NCBI RefSeq assembly: GCF_002215035.1
Contig: NZ_NKFP01000004.1
Span: 125,726-189,725 of the forward strand
Length of the DNA: 64,000 nt
Direction of reading: 5' to 3'
Source of the DNA: Leptolyngbya ohadii IS1
GTDB lineage: Bacteria; Cyanobacteriota; Cyanobacteriia; Elainellales; Elainellaceae
Position 1 is the stretch's first letter. Every line of letters starts with the position of its first letter. The translations under genes were made by a program, and so were the position numbers. The notes under the pieces were generated by a model. The model saw only the letters and a list, made by a program, of their open reading frames with translations, was not told the DNA's origin and did no database searches. Shown piece after piece: positions 1-8,910 of the stretch.

Positions 1-3000
1 GCGGCTTCCTGAATGCGAGCGGCAATATTCACGCTGGGTCCGATCGCTGTATAGTCTGCCCGTTCCGTTCCGCCAAACATTCCCACCACGGCAGTTCCCT
101 GATGGATGCCGCAGCGAAACTGCACCTGACTGATGCCCTGTGCCTGCCAGCGTTCGTTCAACTTGCCCAAGGTGCGATACATCTGACGTGCCGCCGCGAT
201 CGCCCGTTTCACCTGCTCATTAGGGCTAATTTCCTCCGGTGCGCCAAAGATTGCCAGAATCGCATCACCCATAAACTTATCCACCGTGCCGCCGTTGGCA
301 AAAATTGCCTCGGTCATTTCCGTCAGGTATTCGTTCAGCAACTCGGCAATGCGGCGCGATCGCAAATTGTTGGAAAGCTGGGCAAAGCCAATGATGTCGC
401 TAAACAGCACCGTAATCATGCGCGGCTCTGGACGCAGATCGAGGGCGAGTTCGCCTCTGGCAGCTTTTTCCACCAGGGGAGGCGGTAGGAAGCGACGCAG
501 CACAGATTCCGTCAGGTAGGCATTGAGTTCCGCTACTTTGCGCTCGTTCTCTTTCAGCGCCAGCAGGTTTCGCACCTCTGCTAATAGCTCCCGTCGGTTA
601 AACGGCTTTGCCAGGAAAGCATCTGCACCCTGTTCCGTTCCGGCAATTCGGGTATCTTCGTCCGCTTTAGCCGTCAGCAAAACGATCGGCGTCCCCTTGA
701 GCTGGCTATCCTGCCGAATTTGGTGGATCATCTCTGTGCCGGATACCAGCGGCATCATCAGATCGGTCACGATCAGGTCGGGCAGCAGTGCCTTTGCCTT
801 TTGCAGTCCTTCTCCACCGTGGCGGGCTGTGTCGATCGCATAGCCCTTCTGCTTCAAGATGCCGGAAATATAGCTCCGCATATCGGCATTGTCCTCCACC
901 ACCAGAATTCGGGCGGTTTTCTCCTGCGCGACTTCCCGTGCAGATCGCTCAAACAGCATAGACTCCGGCAGAATCAGGGGATGCCCTGAAACAAACTCGA
1001 TCGCAGACGGTAAGGTCTCCTGCTCGACAAGCTCCGTTTCAATATCCGCCAGTTCGACTGGGGCGCGGATTGGCTCCAGTTCCGCTGGGACGAGATCAAT
1101 TTGGGCGGCGGCAAGATGTTCTGTACCCGGTTTCAGCCAGACCGTAAAGACTGTACCCTCGCCATAAACTGATTCCACGGTAACGCGACCGCTGTGCAGT
1201 TCCACCAGTTCCTTCACCAGTGCCAGCCCTAAACCACTGCCCTCATGTCTGCGACTTGTCGAGCCATCCGCCTGCCGAAACCGCTCAAACAGTTCTGGGA
1301 TCTGATCCGACTGAATCCCAATGCCCGTATCCCTCACCCGAATTGCGCATTCCTCAGCGGCAGATAGGCTAACTTCGATCGTCCCACCCGCTGGCGTAAA
1401 CTTAATCGCATTCGACAGCAGGTTGTAAAGCACCTTATCGAATCTTTCCAGATCCAGAAAGAGGGGCGGACAGGGCTGCAACTCGGTGCGGAGGGTGATC
1501 TGCTTTTTGTCGCAGTAGGGACGGAAGGACTCGACCACCTGCGCCACAAACTCCAGCAGATTCGTCGGGCGAAAGCGGGGCTGCATCCGTCCAGCATCCA
1601 ATCGCTGAAGATCGAGCAACTGATTAACGAGCCGCAGCAAACGGCGGGAATTCCGCAGAGCAATCACTGCCTGGTCGTAGGGCAAGCCCTCCCCATTTTC
1701 CACAGCGGATTCTAAAGGTCCGATCGTCAGCGTCAGGGGCGTCCGAAACTCGTGGGAAACATTCTGGAAAAATTCCGTTTTCTGGCGATCGAGCTGCAAA
1801 AGCTGTTCTGCCTGCTGGCGGGTAGTTTGATACAGGCGAGCCTGCTGAACGGCGATCGCTGCCTGTGCCGCCACGGTTTGTGCCAGTTCCACTTCTACGG
1901 TCTCCCAAAACCGGGGCTGATTCACCTGTCGCAGAGAAATACTGCCAATGATCTTGCCGTCATGCAGCAAAGGAACAACCAGCAGGGATCGGGCAGGCGA
2001 TCGCAGGGGCAAATCGATAATGTGCATCTGGGGCTGCTGGCTCAGATCGTCAATCACGACAGGTCCCTGCGTAGTCAGCAGTTTTTGCAGAACGGGATTC
2101 TCGGCAATCGGCACCTGCGACTGGGGCAAGTCTGATAAGGGTAAGTTCGATTGAGACAGGTTCGATTGAGACAGGTTCGATAAAGGCACGCTAGATTGGA
2201 GCAAGCTCGATGAGAAGCCTAACTGGAAACTTGACTGGAAGGGCATTGCCGCTTCGCTGCCCAGATCGATCGTCACCCCAGCAGAGGCATCATAAAGCCC
2301 CACACACTGCACGTAGGCATCGTCCTCCGTCCACAGCGACAACGCACAGCCGTCTGCCCTTAATGCCTGCCCCAGCTCTTGTGTAATCGCCGCAAAAATT
2401 GCCTGAGGTTCCAGACTCGATCGAATGGTAGCGGTAATTTTGTTTACTAGCGCTGCACGGGTTGCCAACGCCTGAACCTGCTCATATGCCTGCGCCTGTG
2501 CCAGTGCCAGTGCCGCCTGATCTGCCACCATGCAAATGAGATTCACCTCATCGTCTTGCCATTCGTGGGGCTGATGGCGATAGTGCAGTGCCAGGACTGC
2601 CATCTGGTTTTGCTGATAGGTGAGGGGCACCAGCAAACTGGAGGCAATTTGAGCGATCGCGTATGCCTGCTGCCGCAATCCTGTCGCATCCTCTAGCACA
2701 CGGCAATTCTGCTGAGCATCGTCAATCCGTTCTACGTCATTCACATGCCAGAGGGTATGCGCTAGCCAGTCGCCAGTAAAAGCAGGCTCAGACTGTAACC
2801 CGGACTGTAGCTCTGAGCGAACATAGATAAAGTCCTCCTGAAGCTGAGACGCTGCCGGATAGGCAATCGGACAGGAATTGTTCCACGATCGAATAATGGC
2901 GCAATCGACCTCAAACATTTGACCCGCCGCCTCCACAATCGTCTGAAGGATGGCACGGTAGCCGGAGGCGCTGCGAATCTGGTGAGTGACGGCATTTAGC

Positions 3001-3452
3001 AGGGATTCCTGTCGCAGGGCACGCTGGAGTTCACGAGTACGCGCTCTCAGGACATTGTGGGTATCTACTGCCTGCTGCACCACGGATTTAAGTTCATCCG
3101 GATTCCAGGGCTTGGTGACGTACTTAAAAACCTTTCCGGCATTGATGGCATCTACCAGATCTTCTACATCGGTATAGCCCGTTAGGATAATCCGAATTGT
3201 GTCTGGGTAGCGGCTGGCAGTCAGACTGAGAAACTCTGTGCCGCTCATTTGGGGCATTCTCTGGTCAGAAATAATGACGGCAATCTCATCCTCCTGCTCC
3301 AGCAGTTGCAGAGCAGTTGCGCCATTATCTGCCCGCAGCACAGTAAAGCTCCTGTGGAAGGTGCGGTAGAGCAAATCTAAATTGTCTGGTTCATCATCTA
3401 CTACCAAAATTTTTGGCAGAATTTTTGGCTTTCGATGCTGCGGCGTTAGCAC
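1..3452 (-). CDS. Hybrid sensor histidine kinase with C-terminal adenylate/guanylate cyclase domain (3' end outside window)
   Basis: About 1150 residues are visible; the C-terminus runs off the left edge. Domains in order: receiver (residues about 13-125, phospho-Asp in IISDQRMP), GAF 1 (about 150-305), GAF 2 (about 325-530), HisKA with H-box NVSHEFRTP (about 565), HATPase with N-box NLLSNAIKF and G-box GSGLGLAL (about 670-770), second receiver (LVVEDNADM, about 848-960), then a class III cyclase with both metal-site motifs (LFSDIIGF and FMGDAI). A TAG lies just upstream; I chose the GTG at 3452 because AGGGAG sits about 8 nt before it (GTG at 3461 is the alternative). Likely a soluble protein linking phosphorelay input to cAMP or cGMP synthesis. 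The ligand is unknown. Confidence 0.88.
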   Translation of the reverse strand, partial: MLTPQHRKPKILPKILVVDDEPDNLDLLYRTFHRSFTVLRADNGATALQLLEQEDEIAVIISDQRMPQMSGTEFLSLTASRYPDTIRIILTGYTDVEDLVDAINAGKVFKYVTKPWNPDELKSVVQQAVDTHNVLRARTRELQRALRQESLLNAVTHQIRSASGYRAILQTIVEAAGQMFEVDCAIIRSWNNSCPIAYPAASQLQEDFIYVRSELQSGLQSEPAFTGDWLAHTLWHVNDVERIDDAQQNCRVLEDATGLRQQAYAIAQIASSLLVPLTYQQNQMAVLALHYRHQPHEWQDDEVNLICMVADQAALALAQAQAYEQVQALATRAALVNKITATIRSSLEPQAIFAAITQELGQALRADGCALSLWTEDDAYVQCVGLYDASAGVTIDLGSEAAMPFQSSFQLGFSSSLLQSSVPLSNLSQSNLSQSNLPLSDLPQSQVPIAENPVLQKLLTTQGPVVIDDLSQQPQMHIIDLPLRSPARSLLVVPLLHDGKIIGSISLRQVNQPRFWETVEVELAQTVAAQAAIAVQQARLYQTTRQQAEQLLQLDRQKTEFFQNVSHEFRTPLTLTIGPLESAVENGEGLPYDQAVIALRNSRRLLRLVNQLLDLQRLDAGRMQPRFRPTNLLEFVAQVVESFRPYCDKKQITLRTELQPCPPLFLDLERFDKVLYNLLSNAIKFTPAGGTIEVSLSAAEECAIRVRDTGIGIQSDQIPELFERFRQADGSTSRRHEGSGLGLALVKELVELHSGRVTVESVYGEGTVFTVWLKPGTEHLAAAQIDLVPAELEPIRAPVELADIETELVEQETLPSAIEFVSGHPLILPESMLFERSAREVAQEKTARILVVEDNADMRSYISGILKQKGYAIDTARHGGEGLQKAKALLPDLIVTDLMMPLVSGTEMIHQIRQDSQLKGTPIVLLTAKADEDTRIAGTEQGADAFLAKPFNRRELLAEVRNLLALKENERKVAELNAYLTESVLRRFLPPPLVEKAARGELALDLRPEPRMITVLFSDIIGFAQLSNNLRSRRIAELLNEYLTEMTEAIFANGGTVDKFMGDAILAIFGAPEEISPNEQVKRAIAAARQMYRTLGKLNERWQAQGISQVQFRCGIHQGTAVVGMFGGTERADYTAIGPSVNIAARIQEA
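2120..2215. repeat. Short in-frame tandem repeat inside the sensor kinase GAF 2 region
   Basis: A roughly 15-bp unit resembling GACAGGTTCGATTGA is repeated with decay. Read on the minus strand it encodes consecutive SNLSQ-like pentapeptides (SNLSQ, SNLPL, SDLPQ). It probably forms a flexible loop within the second GAF domain. Confidence 0.6.
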
Positions 3453-3668
3453 TCGTCGCACTCCCTAACCCCAATGAAATATGCGCTCTCTGGCAGCTTC
3501 CCCAATTTCCTCTAACAGCACCCTGTTCATTCGTCAGGACAAGTTTCTCTAGGACTAGAATAGGGGCATTGACCTCCCAGATATTCCGTCCCTCGTTTTC
3601 CCTGTTTCCACCTTACGCGAGTTCGCCCTGCCCAGTCCTGAGTATTTTCCCTGCTTCCCTTTTACGAA

Positions 3669-4448
3669 ATGTCTATCCTGCCCACCGATGCTTTCCCCGA
3701 CCCTCCTGATTTCCAGCCGCCAAAGGTATCTCAGCCGACCGAAGGGGAAGTTGCACCACTTCAGACCGACGATCGATCGAATCAGCCCTCTTCTGGGTAT
3801 TCGCCCTCTTATCCAGCCTCTGGTACAGCCTCTGGCAAGCCGTTCTATGTCCGGGCAGCAAGACAGCAGGATTTAACCCATCTCGCAGAGCTGCTGACCA
3901 GCAGTTTCCATTCTCCTACAGGGGCTGTGGGCTGGCTATATCCCTTGCTGCGTCAGGGAATTTATGAGGATATGCGAATGCGGCTACGAGGCAATCAGGC
4001 ACAGTATGCCTGTCTGGTGGCAGTGCGGCGAATGTCTCCCCAGGAAGCTGTTTTTGAATCGCGGGCACTGGAATCTGCTCCGCCCGGCAATGCTGGCTTA
4101 AACGAACTCCAGAGCAGTCGCTTAGTCGGCACGGTTGAAATTTCCCTCAAAACCGGATCGCCCTTTTTACGCCGACCTCCTTTTCTGTACCTGTCGAATC
4201 TGGCAGTGCTGGCGGAGTATCGGGGGCAGGGGGTCGCGCAGCAGCTTTTGCGAGTTTGCGAACGGGTGGCGCTGGATTGGGGCTTCCAGGATCTCTATCT
4301 GCACGTCCTGGAGGACAATGCCCGTGCCCGACGGCTTTACAGCAAAGCGGGCTACGAAGTGGAGCGAATCGAAACCAGCCTGACCTCAATGCTGCTGGGA
4401 CGATCGCGGCAGATGTTTTTGCATAAGTCCATTGCGCGATCGGGGTGA
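3669..4448 (+). CDS. GNAT family N-acetyltransferase
   Basis: 259 residues. The first about 55 residues are a Pro/Ser-rich tail; the GNAT fold follows. The acetyl-CoA binding motif A is clear around residues 178-195 (LAVLAEYRGQGVAQQLL, R-G-x-G-x-A type), followed by NARARRLYSKAGYEV, the usual motif B and C-terminal helix. It resembles RimI-type acetyltransferases, but the acceptor (protein N-terminus, amine or small molecule) cannot be deduced. It is followed closely by the NmrA-like gene on the same strand (7 nt gap), so the two may be co-transcribed. The start could be slightly later, since the N-terminal tail is low-complexity. Confidence 0.85.
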   Translation: MSILPTDAFPDPPDFQPPKVSQPTEGEVAPLQTDDRSNQPSSGYSPSYPASGTASGKPFYVRAARQQDLTHLAELLTSSFHSPTGAVGWLYPLLRQGIYEDMRMRLRGNQAQYACLVAVRRMSPQEAVFESRALESAPPGNAGLNELQSSRLVGTVEISLKTGSPFLRRPPFLYLSNLAVLAEYRGQGVAQQLLRVCERVALDWGFQDLYLHVLEDNARARRLYSKAGYEVERIETSLTSMLLGRSRQMFLHKSIARSG

Positions 4449-4455
4449 AATCACA

Positions 4456-5337
4456 ATGTTTTTAGTCACGGGAGCCACGGGGGGATTAGGGCGGCGGATT
4501 GTCCGACTGTTGCGAGAGCGGGAGCAGCCTGTGCGATCGTTTGTGCGGCTGATGAGTCGCTACGGGGAACTGGAGCATCGGGGAGCAGAAATTTTTATTG
4601 GCGATCTGCGGCAGGAACGAGACATCCAAAAAGCCTGTCAGGGGGTGCGCTATGTGATCAGTGCCCACGGGTCTACAGCGGGCGATCGGAATGGAGCAGA
4701 GGCAATTGACTATCGCGCCAATGTGGACTTAATCGATGCGGCAAAGGCGGCAGGGGTGGAGCATTTTGTTTTCATTTCTGTGCTGGGAGCCGATCGCGGC
4801 TATGAGGATGCGCCGACGTTTAAGGCAAAGTGGGCAGTGGAGCAGTATTTGCGATCGAGCGGGCTAACCTACACGATTTTGCGTCCTTCTGGCTTTGCCT
4901 CAAATCTGATTCCCCTGGCGGAGCAGTTTAGCCAGACCGGAGTTTACCTGCTGATTGGCGATCCTCAGTCGCGCACTTCGATCGTCAGCACCGATGATCT
5001 GGCACGAATCGCGATCGACTCGATTCAGTTTGCGCCCAATGAAACTCTGGCGATCGGAGGACCAGAAATCCTGGAGCGACGCGAAATTCCCCAGATCTTC
5101 GGGCGGATTTTTCAGCGAGAGCCGATCGTTGTGAATCCTCCGCTGGCGGTGCTGGACGGGGTACGAACTTTGAGCGGATTTGTCAGTCCGACAACGCAAA
5201 AGGCACTGGGGACGCTGCGAACTCTCCTCGCGAACGAGTTTTATGTGAAACCCGCAGAAGTCGATCGGCTGGAGGCACAGTTTAGGTTTGAGTTGGAGAC
5301 GCTGGAAGGCTTTCTCAGACGATATGTGAGCACTTAG
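4456..5337 (+). CDS. NmrA-like / atypical SDR NAD(P)-binding protein
   Basis: 293 residues from the ATG at 4456, 7 nt after the acetyltransferase stop and preceded by GGGGTGA. The N-terminus carries the glycine-rich dinucleotide motif VTGATGGLGRRIV of extended or atypical short-chain dehydrogenases. The pattern HFVFISVLGAD ... KAKWAVEQYLRSSGLTYTILRPSGF is typical of the NmrA/Ycf39/divinyl-reductase-like group, in which some members are reductases and others are assembly factors. No specific substrate can be assigned. It ends 4 nt from the convergent DUF92 gene. Confidence 0.85.
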   Translation: MFLVTGATGGLGRRIVRLLREREQPVRSFVRLMSRYGELEHRGAEIFIGDLRQERDIQKACQGVRYVISAHGSTAGDRNGAEAIDYRANVDLIDAAKAAGVEHFVFISVLGADRGYEDAPTFKAKWAVEQYLRSSGLTYTILRPSGFASNLIPLAEQFSQTGVYLLIGDPQSRTSIVSTDDLARIAIDSIQFAPNETLAIGGPEILERREIPQIFGRIFQREPIVVNPPLAVLDGVRTLSGFVSPTTQKALGTLRTLLANEFYVKPAEVDRLEAQFRFELETLEGFLRRYVST

Positions 5338-5341
5338 CCTC

Positions 5342-6145
5342 TTATAGCCCCAACCACTGAAGCAGCAGCCCCAGTCCGATCGCTACGATCGCCCCAATCA
5401 AGGTATTCAAAATATTCACGACTTCGTTGGTGAGCCAGTCAAATTTGGTTTGCAGGGTTGCGCCAATGACGCTTTCCAGATTCGTCGCGATCAGGGCAGC
5501 GACCAGGCAAAGGGGAATCCCCAGCAGGGGAATCAGCGAAACGCCCCAGCCCACGGTGGCAATCGCAGCAGAGCCAAGAATTCCGGCGATCGTGCCTTCT
5601 AAGCTGACGGCTCCCTCGGTTCCCCGCGCCACGGGCTGAAAGGTGGTAATCAAAAATGTGCGTTTGCCGTATGCTTTACCCACTTCGCTGGCGCAGGTGT
5701 CGGATAGCTTCGTACTCATGCTGGCAACATAGCCCAGGTAGAGCAGCAGCACCGCATTTCGCACCCAGAAGTCGCTGTGGCTGGAATAGAAAGTGGTCAT
5801 GGCATAGGCACCCAGGGCACAGAGGGTCGCAATGAGCGCCGATCCCCAGACGTTTTCTGGACCTCTCGCCCCCGATCGCTTTTCGGCAATTCCGGCAGCT
5901 TCCTTTTCTGCCATACCAATCCGCGTCACGGCTGACCCAACCAGGAAGTAAAACAGCATCACAATATAGCCGCGCCATCCCAGCGTACCCCACAGCGTAA
6001 CGCCCAATACCCAGGCATGGAGATAGCCCGCAGGCGTCAGCAGTTTTTTGGGCAGGAACCACGCGATACCCAGCAGCAAGGTATTCAGTCCAATACCTAC
6101 CATCCAGGGCAGGAGCGTGTTGAGCAGGGCAGGAGAAATTGCCAT
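5342..6145 (-). CDS. DUF92/TIGR00297 integral membrane protein, VTE6-like phytyl-phosphate kinase homolog
   Basis: 267 residues with about six or seven hydrophobic segments. The region ARGPENVWGSALIAT, the loop with SDTCASEVGKAYGKRTFLITTF, and VSLEGTIAGILGSA are hallmarks of the DUF92 family. Plant VTE6 belongs to this family and phosphorylates phytyl phosphate for tocopherol and phylloquinone synthesis; a cyanobacterial homolog has been assigned the same role. The function here is inferred from the family. The gene is convergent with the NmrA-like gene and stands alone on its strand. Confidence 0.82.
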   Translation of the reverse strand: MAISPALLNTLLPWMVGIGLNTLLLGIAWFLPKKLLTPAGYLHAWVLGVTLWGTLGWRGYIVMLFYFLVGSAVTRIGMAEKEAAGIAEKRSGARGPENVWGSALIATLCALGAYAMTTFYSSHSDFWVRNAVLLLYLGYVASMSTKLSDTCASEVGKAYGKRTFLITTFQPVARGTEGAVSLEGTIAGILGSAAIATVGWGVSLIPLLGIPLCLVAALIATNLESVIGATLQTKFDWLTNEVVNILNTLIGAIVAIGLGLLLQWLGL

Positions 6146-6369
6146 TTGTCGCTTTCCTTTCGCTTCGTGTGGCTTCGTGGGTCGATCGCTTGCAGCAGAC
6201 GCTTGCAGCAGATACCTGTTTTAATTGCTTTCGGTTTGTCGCTTCCGGGTTCGATCGGTTAACGGATCGCGAAACTTGCTTTTGCTACAGAACTCACCTT
6301 TTCCATAAGCTTAAGATAATTGATTTCCAGCGATTGATTTTTACTTCATTTCAGCAGGAGTTCGCCCCC

Positions 6370-6810
6370 ATGCATTCCTCTAGCCATACAGTTTTGTTCC
6401 ACCTGGCATTCCCCGTTAATGATATTGCCCAAACAAAAGCGTTTTATGTCAGCGGCTTGGGCTGCACTGCCGGGCGGGAAACCGACCAGTCGATTATTCT
6501 GAACCTTTATGGGCATCAGCTCGTTGCCCACCTGACGGAAGATCCGCTGACGCCGCAAAAGGGAATCTATCCGCGTCATTTTGGTTTGATTTTTACCCAG
6601 GCATCGGACTGGGAGGAACTGTTAGAACAGGCACAGCGCCAGAAACTCACCTTTTATCAGCAGCCCAAGCACCGCTTCCGGGATTCTCCGGTCGAGCACC
6701 GCACCTTCTTTTTGCAAGATCCCTTCCATAATCTGATGGAGTTTAAGTATTACGTCTATCCTTCCGCAATTTTTGGCGAAGCGCAGTTTGCCCAGATTGG
6801 CGATCGATAA
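6370..6810 (+). CDS. VOC superfamily (glyoxalase/dioxygenase-like) protein
   Basis: 146 residues from the ATG at 6370, chosen because AGGAG lies 9 nt upstream; the longer frame from 6139 has no such site. It has two beta-alpha-beta-beta-beta halves typical of the VOC fold: FHLAFPVNDIAQTKAFYVSGLG at the start, RHFGLIF in the middle and DPFHNLMEFKYY at the end. The usual metal ligands (H near the start, H in the second half, E in LMEFK) are present. The substrate is unknown. Confidence 0.82.
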   Translation: MHSSSHTVLFHLAFPVNDIAQTKAFYVSGLGCTAGRETDQSIILNLYGHQLVAHLTEDPLTPQKGIYPRHFGLIFTQASDWEELLEQAQRQKLTFYQQPKHRFRDSPVEHRTFFLQDPFHNLMEFKYYVYPSAIFGEAQFAQIGDR

Positions 6811-6866
6811 ATATCAGTAAATTTCGATAAAACCGACAAATTCAGCATTGGCACAATGCGTTATCT

Positions 6867-7008
6867 TGCCTAAATACTGCCTAAATACTGTCTGAATGCT
6901 GCGTAAACACTGTCTGGAATAGCGGCAATGGCGATCAGCCTTAAAAGTCCCAGCATTAAATCTGAGCGTTAAATCTCAACGTTAAATCCCAACATTAAAT
7001 ATTCTGAA
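6867..7008. repeat. Two neighbouring degenerate short tandem repeats
   Basis: 6867-6918 contains imperfect copies of an 11-bp unit close to CTAAATACTGC. 6952-7008 contains about four copies of a 14-bp unit around CATTAAATCTGAG/CGTTAAATCTCAA. They lie directly upstream of the membrane protein gene at 7041-7976. Confidence 0.6.
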
Positions 7009-7040
7009 ATGATCGATCGGATCATTGGCGACAGGCTACG

Positions 7041-7976
7041 GTGAAGTTATTCTTGTCCTCAGGGAATGCCATGGTTGTCTTTTCGTTAGCGCTTGGTTTA
7101 TTAGGTGCTGCGGTTTACATCACCATTTGCAGAATTAAATCTGAAATTGAATCCCAAATACTGGCAGTTGGGCTTGTGATTGCTGCACTTCTTTATTTGG
7201 GGTTTGCTGTTTTTGGAACTGCAAATTCAGCATGGATATTTGTAGAAGCAGCAGGCATTGGAATATATAGCCTATTCGCCATGTGGGGATTGTATTACTC
7301 CAGGTGGTGGCTCATGGTAGGTTGGCTATTACATCCCGTCTGGGATCTGTGGCTACACTTTTTTGAGCAGGGTGCAAGCTTCACTCCAGCCTGGTACGCT
7401 CTGGGTTGCATGAGTTTTGATTTGCTCATAGCAGCCTACATTTTTGGGGTGCAGCTTGGAACATTTAATTCAAAGGTTAATTTAAAGGCTAATTTGAAAT
7501 CCTCAGAAGCAACGGACTGTGTTGAAGGAAGTCAATCTGAAAAGAGCCAACCGCCTGTAAATTCCACGAGCAAACGTCAACTCCTGCTGAAGATTCTTCT
7601 AACTGCCTGTGTTGTTTCTACAGCGATTCACTTTATAGACAATTATCTTTATATTGAGCAGTATCCTCAGCCTGATTGGATTACTCCGTCCTCGGTTTAT
7701 GTGTCCTGGATCGGATGGACTATGGTGGGCATCGTGGGGTACTGGCTGTACAAAAATCAACGATTTTGGCTGGCATACCTGTGTTTGGTATTCTATTCAT
7801 TCTGTGGATTAGATAGCTTAGGGCATTATCTGTATGGAGGCATGTCTGAGTTTTCGCCCAAGATGCATTTCTTCATCCTAACGGATGGGGTAGTGGGATT
7901 TGCCCTGCTGGGATTTACGCTGTGGTCTAGTTTGATTTTACGAGAGCAGTTTAAAGAACCTGGTACAGGCATTTAA
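7041..7976 (+). CDS. Multi-pass membrane protein of unknown function, two modules
   Basis: 311 residues from a GTG at 7041. An ATG at 7071 preceded by AGGGA (5 nt spacing) is an equally good start, giving 301 residues. The N-terminal half has four predicted helices and ends in a Trp-rich stretch (WWLMVGWLLHPVWDLWLHF) reminiscent of DUF6010-type proteins. A charged linker of about 50 residues follows, then a second four-helix module (STAIHFIDNYLYIEQYP ... FCGLDSLGHYLYGGM) with conserved-looking His, Asp and Tyr residues. I do not recognise a function. Its A+T is somewhat higher than its neighbours, which may reflect transfer. Confidence 0.7.
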   Translation: MKLFLSSGNAMVVFSLALGLLGAAVYITICRIKSEIESQILAVGLVIAALLYLGFAVFGTANSAWIFVEAAGIGIYSLFAMWGLYYSRWWLMVGWLLHPVWDLWLHFFEQGASFTPAWYALGCMSFDLLIAAYIFGVQLGTFNSKVNLKANLKSSEATDCVEGSQSEKSQPPVNSTSKRQLLLKILLTACVVSTAIHFIDNYLYIEQYPQPDWITPSSVYVSWIGWTMVGIVGYWLYKNQRFWLAYLCLVFYSFCGLDSLGHYLYGGMSEFSPKMHFFILTDGVVGFALLGFTLWSSLILREQFKEPGTGI

Positions 7977-8109
7977 TTAACGTCAGAAGCAGGAGTCGAG
8001 ATTAAAAGCCAGGTTAAGGCATCAGAATTCAATCAGAGCCTGCGGGTCAAGTTTTTTCGCAGAATTGGCGATCGTCTTCTGGGGAAGAGAAACGGGTAAT
8101 CTCAGCGAC

Positions 8110-8910
8110 ATGGAACTGAAAAAAACAGTTCGTTTTTATCTCGAAGACATTGAAACCCCGATCGGGAAAGCGATCAACTTAACGATTGTCGGTCTGGTTT
8201 TACTGTCCTCCGCCTGCTTCGTGGCAGAAACCTATGCTATTCCGCCTGTTTTGCGACTGCGGCTCGATGTTCTTAACACGGTTATTCTGATTCTGTTCAC
8301 GATCGAATATCTGCTGCGTCTCTGGAGTGCGGAGCATCGGGTTCGCTTTTTTTTCAGTCTGGCATCCCTGATTGATTTAATTGCAATTCTGCCGTTTCTG
8401 TTTACGGCGATCGACATTCGATTCATTCGCATCTTCCGCTGGTTTCGGATTTTGCGTCTGCTGCGGTTTGTCGAAGGAAAAACAATCTTTGGCTATGTCA
8501 GCCGCGAAGATGGCGTTATTTTTGCCCGAATTCTATTAACGCTGTTTACGATTATTTTTATTTATTCGGGTTTGATTTATCAGGTGGAGCATTCGATTAA
8601 CGGCGATCGATTTACGACTTTTCTGGATGCGGTTTATTTCTCCGTTGCCACGATGACGACCGTGGGATTTGGCGACATTACGCCGATTTCCGAAACAGGC
8701 AGATTACTAACGGTGCTGATGATCCTCACCGGAATTGCCCTGATTCCCTGGCAGGTGGGGGATTTAATTCGGCAGCTGGTAAAAACTTCCACGCAGATTG
8801 AAACGGTCTGTCCTCAATGCGGTCTGGACAGCCACGATCGGGATGCGAATTTTTGTAAGAACTGTGGGCATGGACTGACGCAGATGAAGACTTCGCAGAA
8901 AAGCCTTTAA
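8110..8910 (+). CDS. Voltage-gated-type potassium channel with C-terminal zinc ribbon
   Basis: 266 residues from the ATG at 8110; the longer frame from TTG 8065 is less likely. It has six transmembrane segments. S4 carries regularly spaced arginines (FIRIFRWFRILRLLRF), and the pore loop has the K+ selectivity filter TVGFGD in TMTTVGFGDITP. After S6, a short cytoplasmic tail contains CPQCG ... CKNCG, a four-cysteine zinc ribbon rather than the usual RCK domain. Its 3' end overlaps the convergent ABC gene by 4 bp. Confidence 0.9.
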   Translation: MELKKTVRFYLEDIETPIGKAINLTIVGLVLLSSACFVAETYAIPPVLRLRLDVLNTVILILFTIEYLLRLWSAEHRVRFFFSLASLIDLIAILPFLFTAIDIRFIRIFRWFRILRLLRFVEGKTIFGYVSREDGVIFARILLTLFTIIFIYSGLIYQVEHSINGDRFTTFLDAVYFSVATMTTVGFGDITPISETGRLLTVLMILTGIALIPWQVGDLIRQLVKTSTQIETVCPQCGLDSHDRDANFCKNCGHGLTQMKTSQKSL

